Positions 27,401 through 40,164 of a DNA stretch of 64,000 nucleotides are shown here, in pieces; position 1 is the first letter of the stretch; every line of letters starts with the position of its first letter. The DNA lies in contig NW_027480423.1 of the NCBI RefSeq assembly GCF_051401765.1, positions 1,488,001 through 1,552,000 of the forward strand. The letters are read 5' to 3'. The position numbers and the translations under genes are program-made. The DNA is from Calliopsis andreniformis (taxonomy: Eukaryota; Arthropoda; Insecta; Hymenoptera; Andrenidae). The notes beneath the pieces are model-generated. The model made no database searches. It worked only from the letters and a program-made list of their open reading frames with translations, and was not told the DNA's origin.

Positions 27401-28404
27401 ACGAACAATCGCTACCAGTGTAAAAGTTATGGTCATTTCTACGTTCCGGGCAACCTAGGCTTCACCCTAGGCCGTTGTACCACCAGATCGAATAGTTAGG
27501 GCCTAAGAAGTGAACGCCAGAAGCATAAAATGCAATAAAAATACAACAGCTTTTCCATCGTATAGCAGGAATAATTTGCAACCAGTGTAATAGTAGTGGT
27601 CATTTCTACGTTCCGGGCAACCTAGATTTCACTCCAGGGCGTTGCTCCACCAGGTCGAATAGTTACGGCCTAAGAAGTAAACGCCAGAAGCATAAAATAC
27701 GATAAAGATGCAACAGTTTTTCCATCGTATAAAACGAATAATTGCAAGCAGTGTGAAGGTGATGGTCATTTCTACGTTCCGGGCAACCTAGGTTTCACTC
27801 CAGGGCGGTGCTCCACCAGATCGAATAGTTACGGCCTAAGATGTCAACGCCAGAAGCACAAAATACGATAAAGATGCAACAGTTTTTCCATCGTATAAAA
27901 CGAATAATTGCAACCAGTATGAAACTTATGGTCATTCGTACGTACCGGGCAACCTAGGCTTCACTCTAGGGCGTTGCCCGACCAGATCGAATAGTTAGGC
28001 CCTTAGAAGTCAACGCCCGAAGCATAAAATACAAAATAAATACAACAGCTTTTCCATCGTATAAAACGAATAATTGCAACCAGTGCGAAAGTTATGGTCA
28101 TTTCTACGTTCCGGGCAACCTAGGCTTCACCCTAGGGCGTTCCTCCAACAGATTGAATAGTTTGGGCCTTAGAAGTCAATGCCCGAAGCATAAAATGCAA
28201 TAAAAATACAACAGCTTTTCCATCGTATAGCAGGAATAATTTGCTACCAGTGTGATAGTAGTGGTCATTTCTACGTTCCGGTCAACCCAGGCTTCACCAT
28301 AGGGCGTTGTTCCACCAGACCCAACAGTTAGGGCCTTAGAAGTCAACGCCAGAAGCATAAAATACAATAAAAATACAACAGTTTTTCCATCGTATAAAAC
28401 GAAT

Positions 28405-31400
28405 AAATGCAACCAGTATGAAACTTATGGTCATTTCTACTTTCCGAGAAACCTAGGCTTCAACCCTAGGGCGTTGCTCAAACACATTGAATAGTTAGGG
28501 CTTTAGAAGTCAACGCCCGAAGCATAAAATGCAATAAAAATACAACAGTGATTTCATCATATAACAGGAATAATTGCAACCAGTTTGAAAGTGATGGCCA
28601 ATTCTACGTTCCGGGCAACCTAGGCTTCACGCTAGGCTGTTGTTCCACCAGATCGAATAGTTAGGGCCTAAGAAATGAACGCCAGAAGCATAAAATACAA
28701 TATAAATACAACAGTTTTTCCATCGTATAAAACGAATAATTGCAACCAGTATGGAACTTATGGTCAATTCTACGTACCGGGCAAACTAGGCTTCACTCTA
28801 GGGCGTTGCTCTACCAGATCGAATAGTTAGGCCCTTAGAAGTCAACGCCCGAAGCATAAAATACAAAATAAATAGAACAGTTTTTCCATCGTATAAAACG
28901 AATAATTGCTACCAGTGTGAAAGTTATGGTCATTTCTACGTTCCGGGCTACCTAGGCTTCACCCTAGGCCGTTGTTCCACCAGATCGAATAGTTAGGGCC
29001 TAAGAAGTGAACGCCAGAAGCATAAAATACAATATAAATACAACAGTTTTTCCATCATATAAAACGAATGATAGCAACCAGTGTGAAAGTTATGGTCATT
29101 TCTACGTTCCGGGCAATCTAGGCTGCACTCTAGGGCGTTGCTCCACCAGATCGAATAGTTAGGGCCTTAGAAGTCAACGCCCGAAGCATAAAATACAAAA
29201 TAAATAAAACAGTTTTTCCATCGTATAAAACGAAAAATTGCAAACAGTGTGAATGATATGGATATTTCTACGATCCGGGCTACCTAGGCTTCACTCTATG
29301 GCGTTCTTCCACCACATGGAATAGCAACGTCCTCAGAAGTCAACGCCAGAAGCTTGAATACAATATAAATATAACAGTTCTTCCATCGTATAAAACGAAT
29401 AGTAGCAACCACTGTGAAAGTTATGGTCAGTTCTACGTTCCGGGCATCCTAGGCTTCACTCTACGGCGATGCTCCACCAGATCAAACAGTTAGGGCCTTA
29501 GAAGTTAACGCCCGAAGCATAAAATACAAAATAAATAGAACGGTTTTTCCATTGTATAAAACGAATAATTGCTGCCAGTGTAAAAGTTATGGTCACTTCT
29601 ACGTTCCGGGCAACCTAGGCTTCACCCTAGGGCGTAGTACCACCAGATCGAATAGTTAGGGCCTAAGAAGTGAACGCCAGAAGCATAAAATACAATATAA
29701 ATACAACAGCTTTTCCATCGTATAAAACGAATAATTGCAACCAGTATGAAACTTATGGTCATTCCTACGTACCGGGCAACCTGGGCTTCACTCTAGGGCG
29801 TTGCCCTACCAGACCGAATAGCTAGGCCCTTAGAAGTCAACGCCCGAAGCATAAAATACAAAATAAATAGAACAGTTTTTCCATCGTATAAAACGAATAA
29901 TTGTTACCAGTGTGAAAGTTATGGTCATTTCTACTTTCCGGGCAACCTAGGCTTCACCCTAGGGCGTTGTTCCACCAGATGGAATAGTTAGGGCCTAAGA
30001 AGTGAACGCCAGGTGCATAAAATACAATATAAATACAACAGTTTTTCCATCGTGTAAAACGAATAATTTCAACCAGTGTGAATGTTATGGTCATTTCTAC
30101 ATTCCGAGCAACCTAGGCTTCACTCTAGGGCGTTGATCCACCAGATAGAATAGTGAGGGCCTTAGAAGTCAACGCCAGAAGCATAAAATACAATATAAAT
30201 ACAACAGTTTTTCCATCATACAAAACGAATAATTGCTACCAGTGTAAAAGTTATGGCCATTTCTACGTTCCGGGCAACCTAGGCTTCACCCTAGGGCGTT
30301 GTTCCACCAGATGGAATAGTTAGGGCCTAAGAAGTCAACGCCAGAAGCATAAAATACGATATAAATACAACAGCTTTTCCATCGTATAAAACGAATAATT
30401 GCAACCAGTGTGAAAGTTATGGTCATTTCTACGTTCCGGGCAACCTAGGCTTCACTCTAGGGCGTTGTTCCACCAGATCGAATAGTTAGGGCCTAAGAAG
30501 TCAACACCAGAAGAATAAAATACAAAATAAATACAACAGTTTTTCCATTGTATAAAACGAATAATTGCTACCAGTGTAAAAGTTATGGCCATTTCTACGT
30601 TCCGGGCAACCTAGGCTTCACCCTAGGGCGTTGTTCCACCAGATGGAATAGTTAGGGCCTAAGAAGTCAACGCCAGAAGCATAAAATACGATATAAATAC
30701 AACAGCTTTTCCATCGTATAAAACGAATAATTGCAACCAGTGTGAAAGCTATGGTCATTTCTACATTTCGAGCAACCTAGGCTTAACTCTAGGGCGTTGC
30801 TCCACCTGATCGAATAGTTAGGGCCTTAGAAGTCAACGCACGAAGCATAAAATACAAAATAAATAGAACGGTTTTTCCATTGTATAAAACGAATAATTGC
30901 TGCCAGTGTAAAAGTTATGGTCACTTCTACGTTCCGGGCAACCTAGGCTTCACCCTAGGGCGTTGTACCACCAGACCGAATAGTTAGGTCCTTAGAAGTC
31001 AACGCCCGAAGCATAAAATATAAAATAAATAGAACAGTTTTTCCATCGTATAAAACGAATAATTGCTACCAGTGTGAAAGTTATGGTCATTTCTACTTTC
31101 CGGGCAACCTAGACTGCACCCTGGGGCGTTGTTCCACCAGATGGAATAGTTAGGGCCTAAGTAGTCAACGCCAGAAGCATAAAATACGATATAAATACAA
31201 CAGCTTTTCCACCATATAAAACGAATAATTGCAACCAGTATGAAAGTTATGGTCATTTCTACGTTCCGGGCCACCTAGGCTTCACCCTAGGCCGTTGCTC
31301 CACCAGATCGAATAGTTAGGAACTAAGAAGTGAACGACGGAAGCATAAAATACAATATAAATACAACAGTTTTTCCATCGTATAGAACGAATAATAGCAA

Positions 31401-33530
31401 CCAGTGTGAAAGTTATGGTCGTTTCTACGTTCCGGGCAACCTAGGCTTCACTGTATGGCGTTCTTCCACCACATCGGATAGCTACGGCCTCAGAAGTAAA
31501 CGCCTGAAGTATAAAATACAATAAAAATACAACAGTCTTTCCATCCTATAACAGGAATAATTGCAACCCGTTTGAAAGGTATGGTCATTTCTACGTTCCA
31601 GGCAACCTAGGCTTCACCCTAGGCCGTTGTTCCGCCAGAGCGAATAGTTAGGGCCTAAGAAGTGAACGCCAGAAGCATAAAATACAATATAAATACAACA
31701 GTTTTTCCATCATATAAAACGAATGATAGCAACCAGTGTGAAAGTTATGGTCATTTCTACATTTCGAGCAACCTAGGCTTCACTCTAGGGCGTTGCTCCA
31801 CCTGATCGAATAGTTAGGGCCTTAGAAGTCAACGCCCGAAGCATTAAATACAAAATAAATAGAACAGTTTTTCCATTGTATCAAACGAATAATTGCTACC
31901 AGTGTGAAAGTTATGGTCATTTCTACGTTCCGTGCAACCTGGGCTTTACTCTAGGGCGTTGTTCCACCAGATGGAATAGTTAGGGCCTAAGAAGTCAACG
32001 CCTGAAGTATAAAATACAATAAAAATACAACAGTCTTTCCATCCTATAACAGGAATAATTGCAACCCGTGTGAAAGGTATGGTCATTTCTACGTTCCAGG
32101 CAACCTAGGCTTCACTCTAGGGCGTTGCTCCACCAGATCAAACAGTTAGGGCCTTGGAAGTCAACGCCCGAAGCATTAAATACAAAATAAATAGAACACT
32201 TTTTCCATTGTATAAAACGAATAATTGCTACCAGTGTAAAAGTTATGGTCATTTCTACGTTCCGGGCAACCTAGGCTTCACCCTAGGCCGTTGTTCCACC
32301 AGATCGAATAGTTAGGGCCTAAGAAGTGAACGCCAGAAGCATAAAATACAAAATAAATACAACAGTTTTTCCATCATATAAAACGAATGATAGCAACCAG
32401 TGTGAAAGTTATGGTCATTTCTACGTTCCGGGCAATCTAGGCTGCACTCTAGGGCGTTGCAACACCAGATCGAATAGTTAGGGCCTTAGAAGTCAACGCC
32501 CGAAGCATAAAATACAAAATAAATGAAACAGTTTTTCCATCGTATGAAACGAAAAATTGCAAACAGTGTGAAAGATATGGACATTTCTACGATCCGGGCT
32601 ACCTAGGCTTCACTCTATGGCGTTCTTCCACCACATCGAATAGCAACGGCCTCAGAAGTCAACGCCAGAAGCTTAAATACAATATAAATATAACAGTTTT
32701 TCCATCGTATAAAACGAATAATGGCAACCAGTGTGAAAGTTATGGTCATTTCTACGTTCCGGGCAACCTAGGCTTCACCCTAGGGCGTTGGACCTCCAGA
32801 TCGTATAGTTAGGGCCTAAGAAGTGAACGCCAGAAGCATAAAATACAATATAAATACAACAGTTTTGCCATCGTATAAAACGAATAATTGCAACCAGTAT
32901 GGAACTTATGGTCAATTCTACGTACCGGGCGAACTAGGCTTCACTCTACGGCGATGCTCCACCAGATCAAACAGTTAGGGCCTTAGAAGTCAACGCACGA
33001 AGCATAAAATACAAAATAAATAGAACGGTTTTTCCATTGTATAAAACGAATAATTGCTGCCAGTGTAAAAGTTATGGTCACTTCTACGTTCCGGGCAACC
33101 TAGGCTTCACCCTAGGGCGTTGTACCACCAGACCGAATAGTTAGGTCCTTAGAAGTCAACGCCAGAAGCATAAAATACGATATAAATACAACAGCTTTTC
33201 CATCGTATAAAACAAATAATTGCAACCAGTGTGAAAGTTATGGTCGTTTCTACGTTCCGTGCAACCTGGGCTTTACTCTAGGGCGTTGTTCCACCAGATG
33301 GAATAGTTAGGGCCTAAGAAGTCAACGCCAGAAGCATAAAATACAGTATAAATACAACAGCTTTTCCATCGTATAAAACGAATAATTGCAACCAGTATGA
33401 AAGTTAACGTCATTTCTACTTTCCGGGCCACCTAGGCTTCACTCTTGGGCGTTGATCCAACATATTGAATAGTTAGGGCCTTAGAAGTCAACGCCGGAAG
33501 CATAAAATGCATTAAAAATACAACAGTTTT
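28405..33530 (+). repeat. Transition zone between domains A and B
   Basis: This stretch is still the 166-bp satellite but carries neither the domain A cassette nor the domain B marker aaaaggattaattgc. No clean HOR was found. Scattered relatives share a family reading gaacggtttttccattg followed by gctgccagtgtaaaag near 29,541, 30,869 and 33,027, which are 8 and 13 monomers apart. Monomers look more varied than in the HOR regions, with private changes such as gggcgtagtacc and tgatccgggctacc-type strings. No gene was seen. Confidence 0.65.
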
Positions 33531-34029
33531 TCCATCGTATAAAAGGATTAATTGCAACCAGTTTGAAAGTGATGGTCATTTCTACGTTCCGGGCAACCTA
33601 GGCTTCACTCTAGGGCGTTGCTCCACCAGATCGAATAGTTCGGGCCTTAGAAGTCAACGCCAGAAGCATAAAATACAATAAAGATGCAACAGCTTTTCCA
33701 TCGTATTAAACGAGTAATTTCAACCAGTGTGAATGTTATTGTCATTTCTACATTCCGAGCAACCTAGGCTTCACTCTAGGGCGTTGATCCAACAGATTGA
33801 ACAGTTAGAGCCTTAGGAGTCAACGCCCGAAGCATAAAATACAATATAAATATAACAGTTTTTCCATCGTATAAAACGAATAATTGCTACGAGTATGGAA
33901 GTGATGCTCATTTGTACGTTCCGGGCAACCTAGGCCTCACTCTAGGGCGTTGTTCCTCCAGATTGAATAGTTAGGGCCTAAGAAATCAACGGCAGAAGCA
34001 TAAAATACAATATAAATATACCTGTTTTT

Positions 34030-36345
34030 CCATCGTGTAAAACGAATAATTTCAACCAGTGTGAAAGTTATGGTCACTTCTACGTTCCGGGCAACCTAGG
34101 CTTCACTCTAGGGCGTTGCTCCCCCAGATCAAACAGTTAGGGCCTTAGAAGTCAACGACCGAAGCATAAAATACAAAATAAATAGAACAGTTTTTCCATT
34201 GTATAAAACGAATAATAGCAACCAGTGTGAAAGTTAACGTCATTTCTACTTTCCGGGCAATCTAGGCTTCACCCTAGGGCGTTGCTCCAACAGATTGAAT
34301 AGTTAGGGCCGTAGAAGTCAACGCCCGATGCATAAAATACAAAATAAATAGAACAGTTTTTCCATCGTATAAAACGAATAATAGCAACCAGTGTGAAAGT
34401 TATGGTCATTTCTACGTTCCGGCAACCTAGGCTTCACCCCAGGGCGTTGTTCCACCAGATCGAATAATTAGGGCCTAAGAAGTGAACGCCAGAAGCATAA
34501 AATAAAGTATAAATACAACAGTTTTTCCATCGTATAAAATGATTAATTGCAACCAGTTTGAAAGTGATGGTCATTTCTACGTTCCGGGCAACCCAGGCTT
34601 CAGTCTAGGGCGTTGCTCCACCAGATCGAATAGTTAGGGCCTTGGAAGTCAACGCCAGAATCATAAAATACAATGAAGATGCAACAGCTTTTCCATCGTA
34701 TTAAACGAATAATTTCAACAAGTGTGAATGTTATGGTCATTTCTACATTCCGAGCAACCTAGGCTTCACTCCAGGGCGTTGATCAAACAGATTGAATAGT
34801 TAGGGCCTTAGCAGTCAACGCCCGAAGCGTAAAATACAATATAAATACAACAGTTTTTCCATCATATAACAGGAATAATTGCAACCAGTTTGAAAGTGAT
34901 GGTCATTTCTACGTTCCGGGCCTCCTAGGCTTCACCCTAGGGCGTTGTTCCACCAGATAGAATAGTTAGGGCATAAGAAGTCAGCGCCAGAAGCATAAAA
35001 TACAATATAAATATAACAGGTTTTCCATCGTATAAAAGGATTAATTGCAACCAGTTTGAAAGTGCTGGTCATTTCTACGTTCCGGGCAACCTAGGCTTCA
35101 CCCTAGGGCGTTGTTCCGCCAGATGGAGTAGTTAGGGCATAAGAAGTCAACCCCCGACGCATAAAATGCAATAAAAATACAACAGTCTTTCCGTCCTATA
35201 ACAGGAATAATTGCAACCCGTGTGAAAGAGATGGTCATTTCTACGTTCCGGGCAACCTAGGCTTCACCCTAGGGCGTTGTTCAACCAGATGGAATAGTTA
35301 GGGCATAAGAAGTCAACGCCAGAAGCATAAGATACAATATAAAGATAACAGTTTTTCCATCGTATAGAACGAATAATAGCATCCAGTGTGAAAGTTATGG
35401 TCACTTCTACGTTCCGGGCAACCTAGGCTTCACTCTAGGGCGTTGCTCCCCCAGATCAAACAGTTAGGGCCTTAGAAGTCAACGACCGAAGCATAAAATA
35501 CAAAATAAATAGAACAGTTTTTCCATTGTATAAAACGAATAATAGCAACCAGTGTGAAAGTTAACGTCATTTCTACTTTCCGGGCAACCTAGGCTTCACC
35601 CTAGAGCGTTGCTCCAACAGATTGAATAGTTAGGGCCTTAGAAGTCAACGCCCGATGCATAAAATACAAAATAAATAGAACAGTTTTTCCATCGTATAAA
35701 ACGAATAATAGCAACCAGTGTGAAGGTTATGGTCATTTCTACGTTCCGGCAACCTAGGCTTCACCCCAGGGCGTTGTTCCACCAGATCGAATAGTTAGGG
35801 CCTTAGAAGTCAACGCCAGAATCATAAAATACAATGAAGATGCAACAGCTTTTCCATCGTATTAAACGAATAATTTCAACAAGTGTGAATGTTATGGTCA
35901 TTTCTACATTCCGAGCAACCTAGGCTTCACTCTAGGGCGTTGATCCAACAGATTGAATAGTTAGGGCCTTAGCAGTCAACGCCCGAAGCGTAAAATACAA
36001 TATAAATACAACAGTTTTTCCATCATATAACAGGAATAATTGCAACCAGTTTGAAAGTGATGGTCATTTCTACGTTCCGGGCCTCCTAGGCTTCACCCTA
36101 GGGCGTTGTTCCACCAGATAGAATAGTTAGGGCATAAGAAGTCAGCGCCAGAAGCATAAAATACAATATAAATATAAGAGTTTTTCCATCGTATAAAAGG
36201 ATTAATTGCAACCAGTTTGAAAGTGCTGGTCATTTCTACGTTCCGGGCAACCTAGGCTTCACCCTAGGGCGTTGTTCCGCCAGATGAAGTAGTTAGGGCA
36301 TAAGAAGTCAACCCCCGACGCATAAAATGCAATAAAAATGCAACA
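34030..36345 (+). repeat. Lead-in with two related 7- to 8-monomer blocks
   Basis: gttgctcccccag in a monomer with caacgaccgaag recurs 1,327 bp apart (cgttgct at 34,114 and 35,441; 8 monomers with one net deletion). Further right the matching offset drops to 1,161 bp (7 monomers): gcaacagct at 34,681 and 35,842, gcctcctagg at 34,920 and 36,081. The second block has therefore lost one monomer relative to the first. The gcctcctagg part also recurs inside each 23-monomer unit (38,236, for example), so the HOR was built partly from this material. Confidence 0.7.
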
Positions 36346-36349
36346 GTTT

Positions 36350-39300
36350 TTCCATCGTATAAAAGGATTAATTGCAACCAGTTTGAAAGTGATGGTCATT
36401 TCTACGTTCCGGGCAACCTAGGCTTCACCCTAGGGCGTTGTTCAACCAGATGGAATAGTTAGGGCATAAGAAGTCAACGCCAGAAGCATAAAATACGGTA
36501 TAAATACAACAGCTTTTCCATCGTATAAAACGTATAATAGCAACCAGTGTGAAAGTGATGGTCATTTCTACGTTCCGGGCAACCTGGGCTGCACTCTACG
36601 GCGTTGTTCCACCAGATCGAATAGTTAGGGCCTAAGACGTCAGCGCCAGAAGCATAAAATGCAATATAAATATAACAGTTTTTCCATCGTATAAAACGAA
36701 TAATAGCAGCCAGTGTGAAAGTTATGGTCATTTCTACGTTCTGGGCAACCTAGGCTTAACCCTAGGGCGTTGCTCCAACAGATCGAATAGTTAGGGCCTT
36801 AGAAGTCAACGCCCGACGCATAAAATGCAATAAAAATGCAACAGTTTTTCCATCGTATAAAAGGATTAATTGCAACCAGTTTGAAAGTGATGGTCATTTC
36901 TATGTTCCGGGCAACCTAGGCTTCACCCTAGGGCGTTGCTCCAACAGATCGAATAGTTAGTGTCTCAGAAGTCAACGACCGAAGCATAAAATACAAAATA
37001 AATTGAACAGTTTTTCCATTGTATAAAACGAATAATAGCAACCAGTGTGAAAGTTATGGTCATTTCTTCGTTCGGGCAACCTGGGCTTCACTCTAGGGCG
37101 TTGCTCCACCAGATCAAACAGCTAGGGCCTTAGAAGTCAACGCCCGAAGCATAAAATACAATATAAATATAACAGTTTTTCCATCGTATAGAACGAATAA
37201 TAGCAACCAGTGTGAAAGTTAACGTCATTTCTACTTTCCGGGCAACCTAGGCATCACCCTAGGGCGTTGCTCCAACAGATTGAATAGTTGGGGCCTTAGA
37301 AGTCAACGCCCGATGCATAAAATACAAAATAAATAGAACAGCTTTTCCATCGTGTAAAACGAATAATTGCTACCGGTGTGAAAATTATGGTCATTTCTAC
37401 GTTCCGGTCAACCTAGGCTTCACCATAGGGAGTTACTCCACCAGGTCAAACAGTTAGTTCCTCAGAAGTCAACGCCCGAAGCATAAAATACAAAATAAAT
37501 AGAACAGTTTTTCCATCGTATAAAACGAATAATAGCAACCAGTGTGAAAGTTATGGTCATTTCTACGTTCCGGCAACCTAGGCTTCACCCCAGGGCGTTG
37601 TTCCACCTGATCGAATAGTTAGGGCGTAAGAAGTGAACGCCAGAAGCATAAAATAAAATATAAATACAACAGTTTTTCTATCATATAAAACGAGTAATTG
37701 CAACCAGTATGAAAGGTGTGGTCATTTCTACTTTCCGGGCAACCTAGGCTACACCCTAGGGCGTTGCTCCAACAGATTGAATAGTTAGGGCCTTAGAAGT
37801 CAATGCCCGAAGCATAAAATGCAATAAAAATACAACAGTTTTTCCATCGTATAAAAGGATTAATTGCAACCAGTTTGAAAGTGATGGTCATTTCTACGTT
37901 CCGGGCAACCTAGGCTCACTCTAGGGCGTTGCTCCACCAGATCGAATAGTTAGGGCCTTAGAAGTCAACGCCAGGATCATAAAATACAATGAAGATGCAA
38001 CAGCTTTTCCATCGTATTAAACGAATAATTTCAACAAGTGTGAATGTTATGGTCATTTCTACATTCCGAGCAACCTAGGCTTCACTCTAGGGCGTTGATC
38101 CAACAGATTGAATAGTTAGGGCCTTAGCAGTCAACGCCCGAAGCGTAAAATACAATATAAATACAACAGTTTTTCCATCATATAACAGGAATAATTGCAA
38201 CCAGTTTGAAAGTGATGGTCATTTCTACGTTCCGGGCCTCCTAGGCTTCACCCTAGGGCGTTGTTCCACCAGATAGGATAGTTAGGGCATAAGAAGTCAG
38301 CGCCAGAAGCATAAAATACAATATAAATATAACAGTTTTTCCATCGTATAAAAGGATTAATTGCAACCAGTTTGAAAGTGCTGGTCATTTCTACGTTCCG
38401 GGAAACCTAGGCTTCACCCTAGGGCGTTGTTCCGCCAGATGAAGTAGTTAGGGCATAAGAAGTCAACCCCCGACGCATAAAATGCAATAAAAATGCAACA
38501 GTTTTTCCATCGTATAAAAGGATTAATTGCAACCAGTTTGAAAGTGATGGTCATTTCTACGTTCCGGGCAACCTAGGCTTCACCCTAGGGCGTTGTTCAA
38601 CCAGATGGAATAGTTAGGGCATAAGAAGTCAACGCCAGAAGCATAAAATACGGTATAAATACAACAGCTTTTCCATCGTATAAAACGTATAATAGCAACC
38701 AGTGTGAAAGTGATGGTCATTTCTACGTTCCGGGCAACCTGGGCTGCACTCTACGGCGTTGTTCCACCAGATCGAATAGTTAGGGCCTAAGAAGTCAACG
38801 CCAGTAGCATAAAATACAATATAAATACAACAGTTTTTCCAACGTATAAAACGAATAATTGCAACCAGTATGAAAGTTATGGTCATTTCTACGTTCGGGG
38901 CAACCTAGGCTTCACTCTATGGCGTTCTTCCACTACATCGAATAGCAACGGCCTCAGAAGTCAACGCCTGAAGCATAAAATACAATAAAAATACAACAGT
39001 CTTTCCGTCCTATAACAGGAATAATTGCAACCCGTGTGAAAGTGATGGTCATTTGGACGTTCCAGGCAACCTAATCTTCACTCTAGGGCGTTCTTCCACC
39101 AGATCGAGTTTTTAGGGCCTAAGAAGTCAACGCCAGAAGCATAAGATACAATATAAAGGTAACAGTTTTTCCATCGTATAGAACGAATAATAGCAACCAG
39201 TGTGAAAGTTATGGTCACTTCTACGTTCCGGGCAACCTAGGCTTCACTCTAGGGCGTTGCTCCACCAGATCAAACAGTTAGGGCCTTACCAGTCAACGAC

Positions 39301-40164
39301 CGAAGCATAAAATACAAAATGAATAGAACAGTTTTTCCATTGTGTAAAACGAATAATAGCAACCAGTGTGAAAGTTAACGTCATTTCTACTTTCCGGGCA
39401 ACCTAGGCTTCACCCTAGGTCGTTGTTCCACCAGATGGAATAGTTAGGGCCTTAGAAGTCAACGCCCGAAGTATAAAATAGAAAATAAATAGAACAGTTT
39501 TTCCATCGTATAAAACTAATAATTTCAACCAGTGTGAAAGTAATGGCCATTTCTACGTTCCGGACAACTTAGGCTTCACTCTAGGGCGTTGCTCCACCAC
39601 ATCGAATAGCTACGGCCTTAGAAGTCAACGCCAGAAGCATAAAATACAATAAATATACAAGAGTTTTTCCATCGTATATCAGGAATAATTGCAACCAGTG
39701 TGAAAGTGATGGTCATTTCTACGTTCCGGGCAACGTAGGCTTCACTCTAGGGCGTTGTTCCAACAGATCGAACACTTAGGGCCTAAGAAGGCACCGCCAG
39801 AAGCATAAAATACAATATAAATATAACAGTTTTTCCATCGTATAAAACGAATAATAGCAATCAGTGTGAAAGTTATGGTCATTTCTAAGTTCCGGGCAAC
39901 CTAGGCTTCACACTAGGGCGTCGCTCCAACAGATTGAATAGTTAGGGCCTTGGAAGTCAACGCCCGACGCATAAAATGCAATAAAAATGCAACAGTTTAT
40001 CCATCGTATAAAAGGATTAATTGCAACCAGTTTGAAAGTGATGGTCATTTCTACGTTCCGGGCAACCTAGGCTTCACCCTAGGGCGTTGTTCCGCCAGAT
40101 GGAGTAGCTAGGGCATAAGAAGTCAACCCCCGACGCATAAAATGCAATAAAAATGCAACAGCTT
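36350..40164 (+). repeat. 23-monomer HOR, 3,815 bp, copy 1
   Basis: The unit repeats at a constant offset of 3,815 bp: ctgggcaacc at 36,741 and 40,556, acaagag at 39,657 and 43,472. Segments compared by eye near 36,960, 37,320, 39,000 and 39,840 showed no difference from copy 2. To the left of about 36,350 three differences occur within 90 bp, which sets the edge. 3,815 equals 23 x 166 minus 3, and the unit holds exactly three 1-nt-deleted monomers: gttcgggcaacc near 37,070, ttccggcaacc near 37,570 and taggctcact near 37,912. Confidence 0.88.

Larger units (their letters stand above)
1..28404 (+). repeat. Domain A of the array, defined by the 333-bp cassette
   Basis: This left domain is defined by a variant with tatagcagg followed by aataatttgc (one extra T). 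It occurs 21 times between 1,486 and 28,230 and I did not see it to the right. The domain also carries families with ggcggtg, with acattccgag, and with ccattgtataaaac. HORs of 16 and 18 monomers and larger copied blocks lie inside it. No gene or non-satellite sequence was seen. Confidence 0.8.

Noticed and set aside
28405..33530. Possible insertion of unrelated DNA in the disordered zone
   Set aside because: Monomer phase and the gcaacctagg-type anchor continue throughout; only the mix of families changes.
37060..37080. CENP-B-box-like string ttcgttcgggc near 37,068 (also near 40,883 and 45,193), and ttctacgttccggg in most monomers
   Set aside because: The CENP-B box needs TTCG and CGGG separated by seven bases with an A in the middle. 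Here the spacing is too short or the TTCG is missing. The resemblance is partial and unlikely to bind CENP-B.
39050..39125. Odd monomer with ctaatcttcac and cgagtttttaggg, suspected as a breakpoint
   Set aside because: It keeps the 166-bp phase and recurs unchanged in copies 2 and 3 of the HOR (near 42,890 and 47,200), so it is a diverged monomer of the unit.
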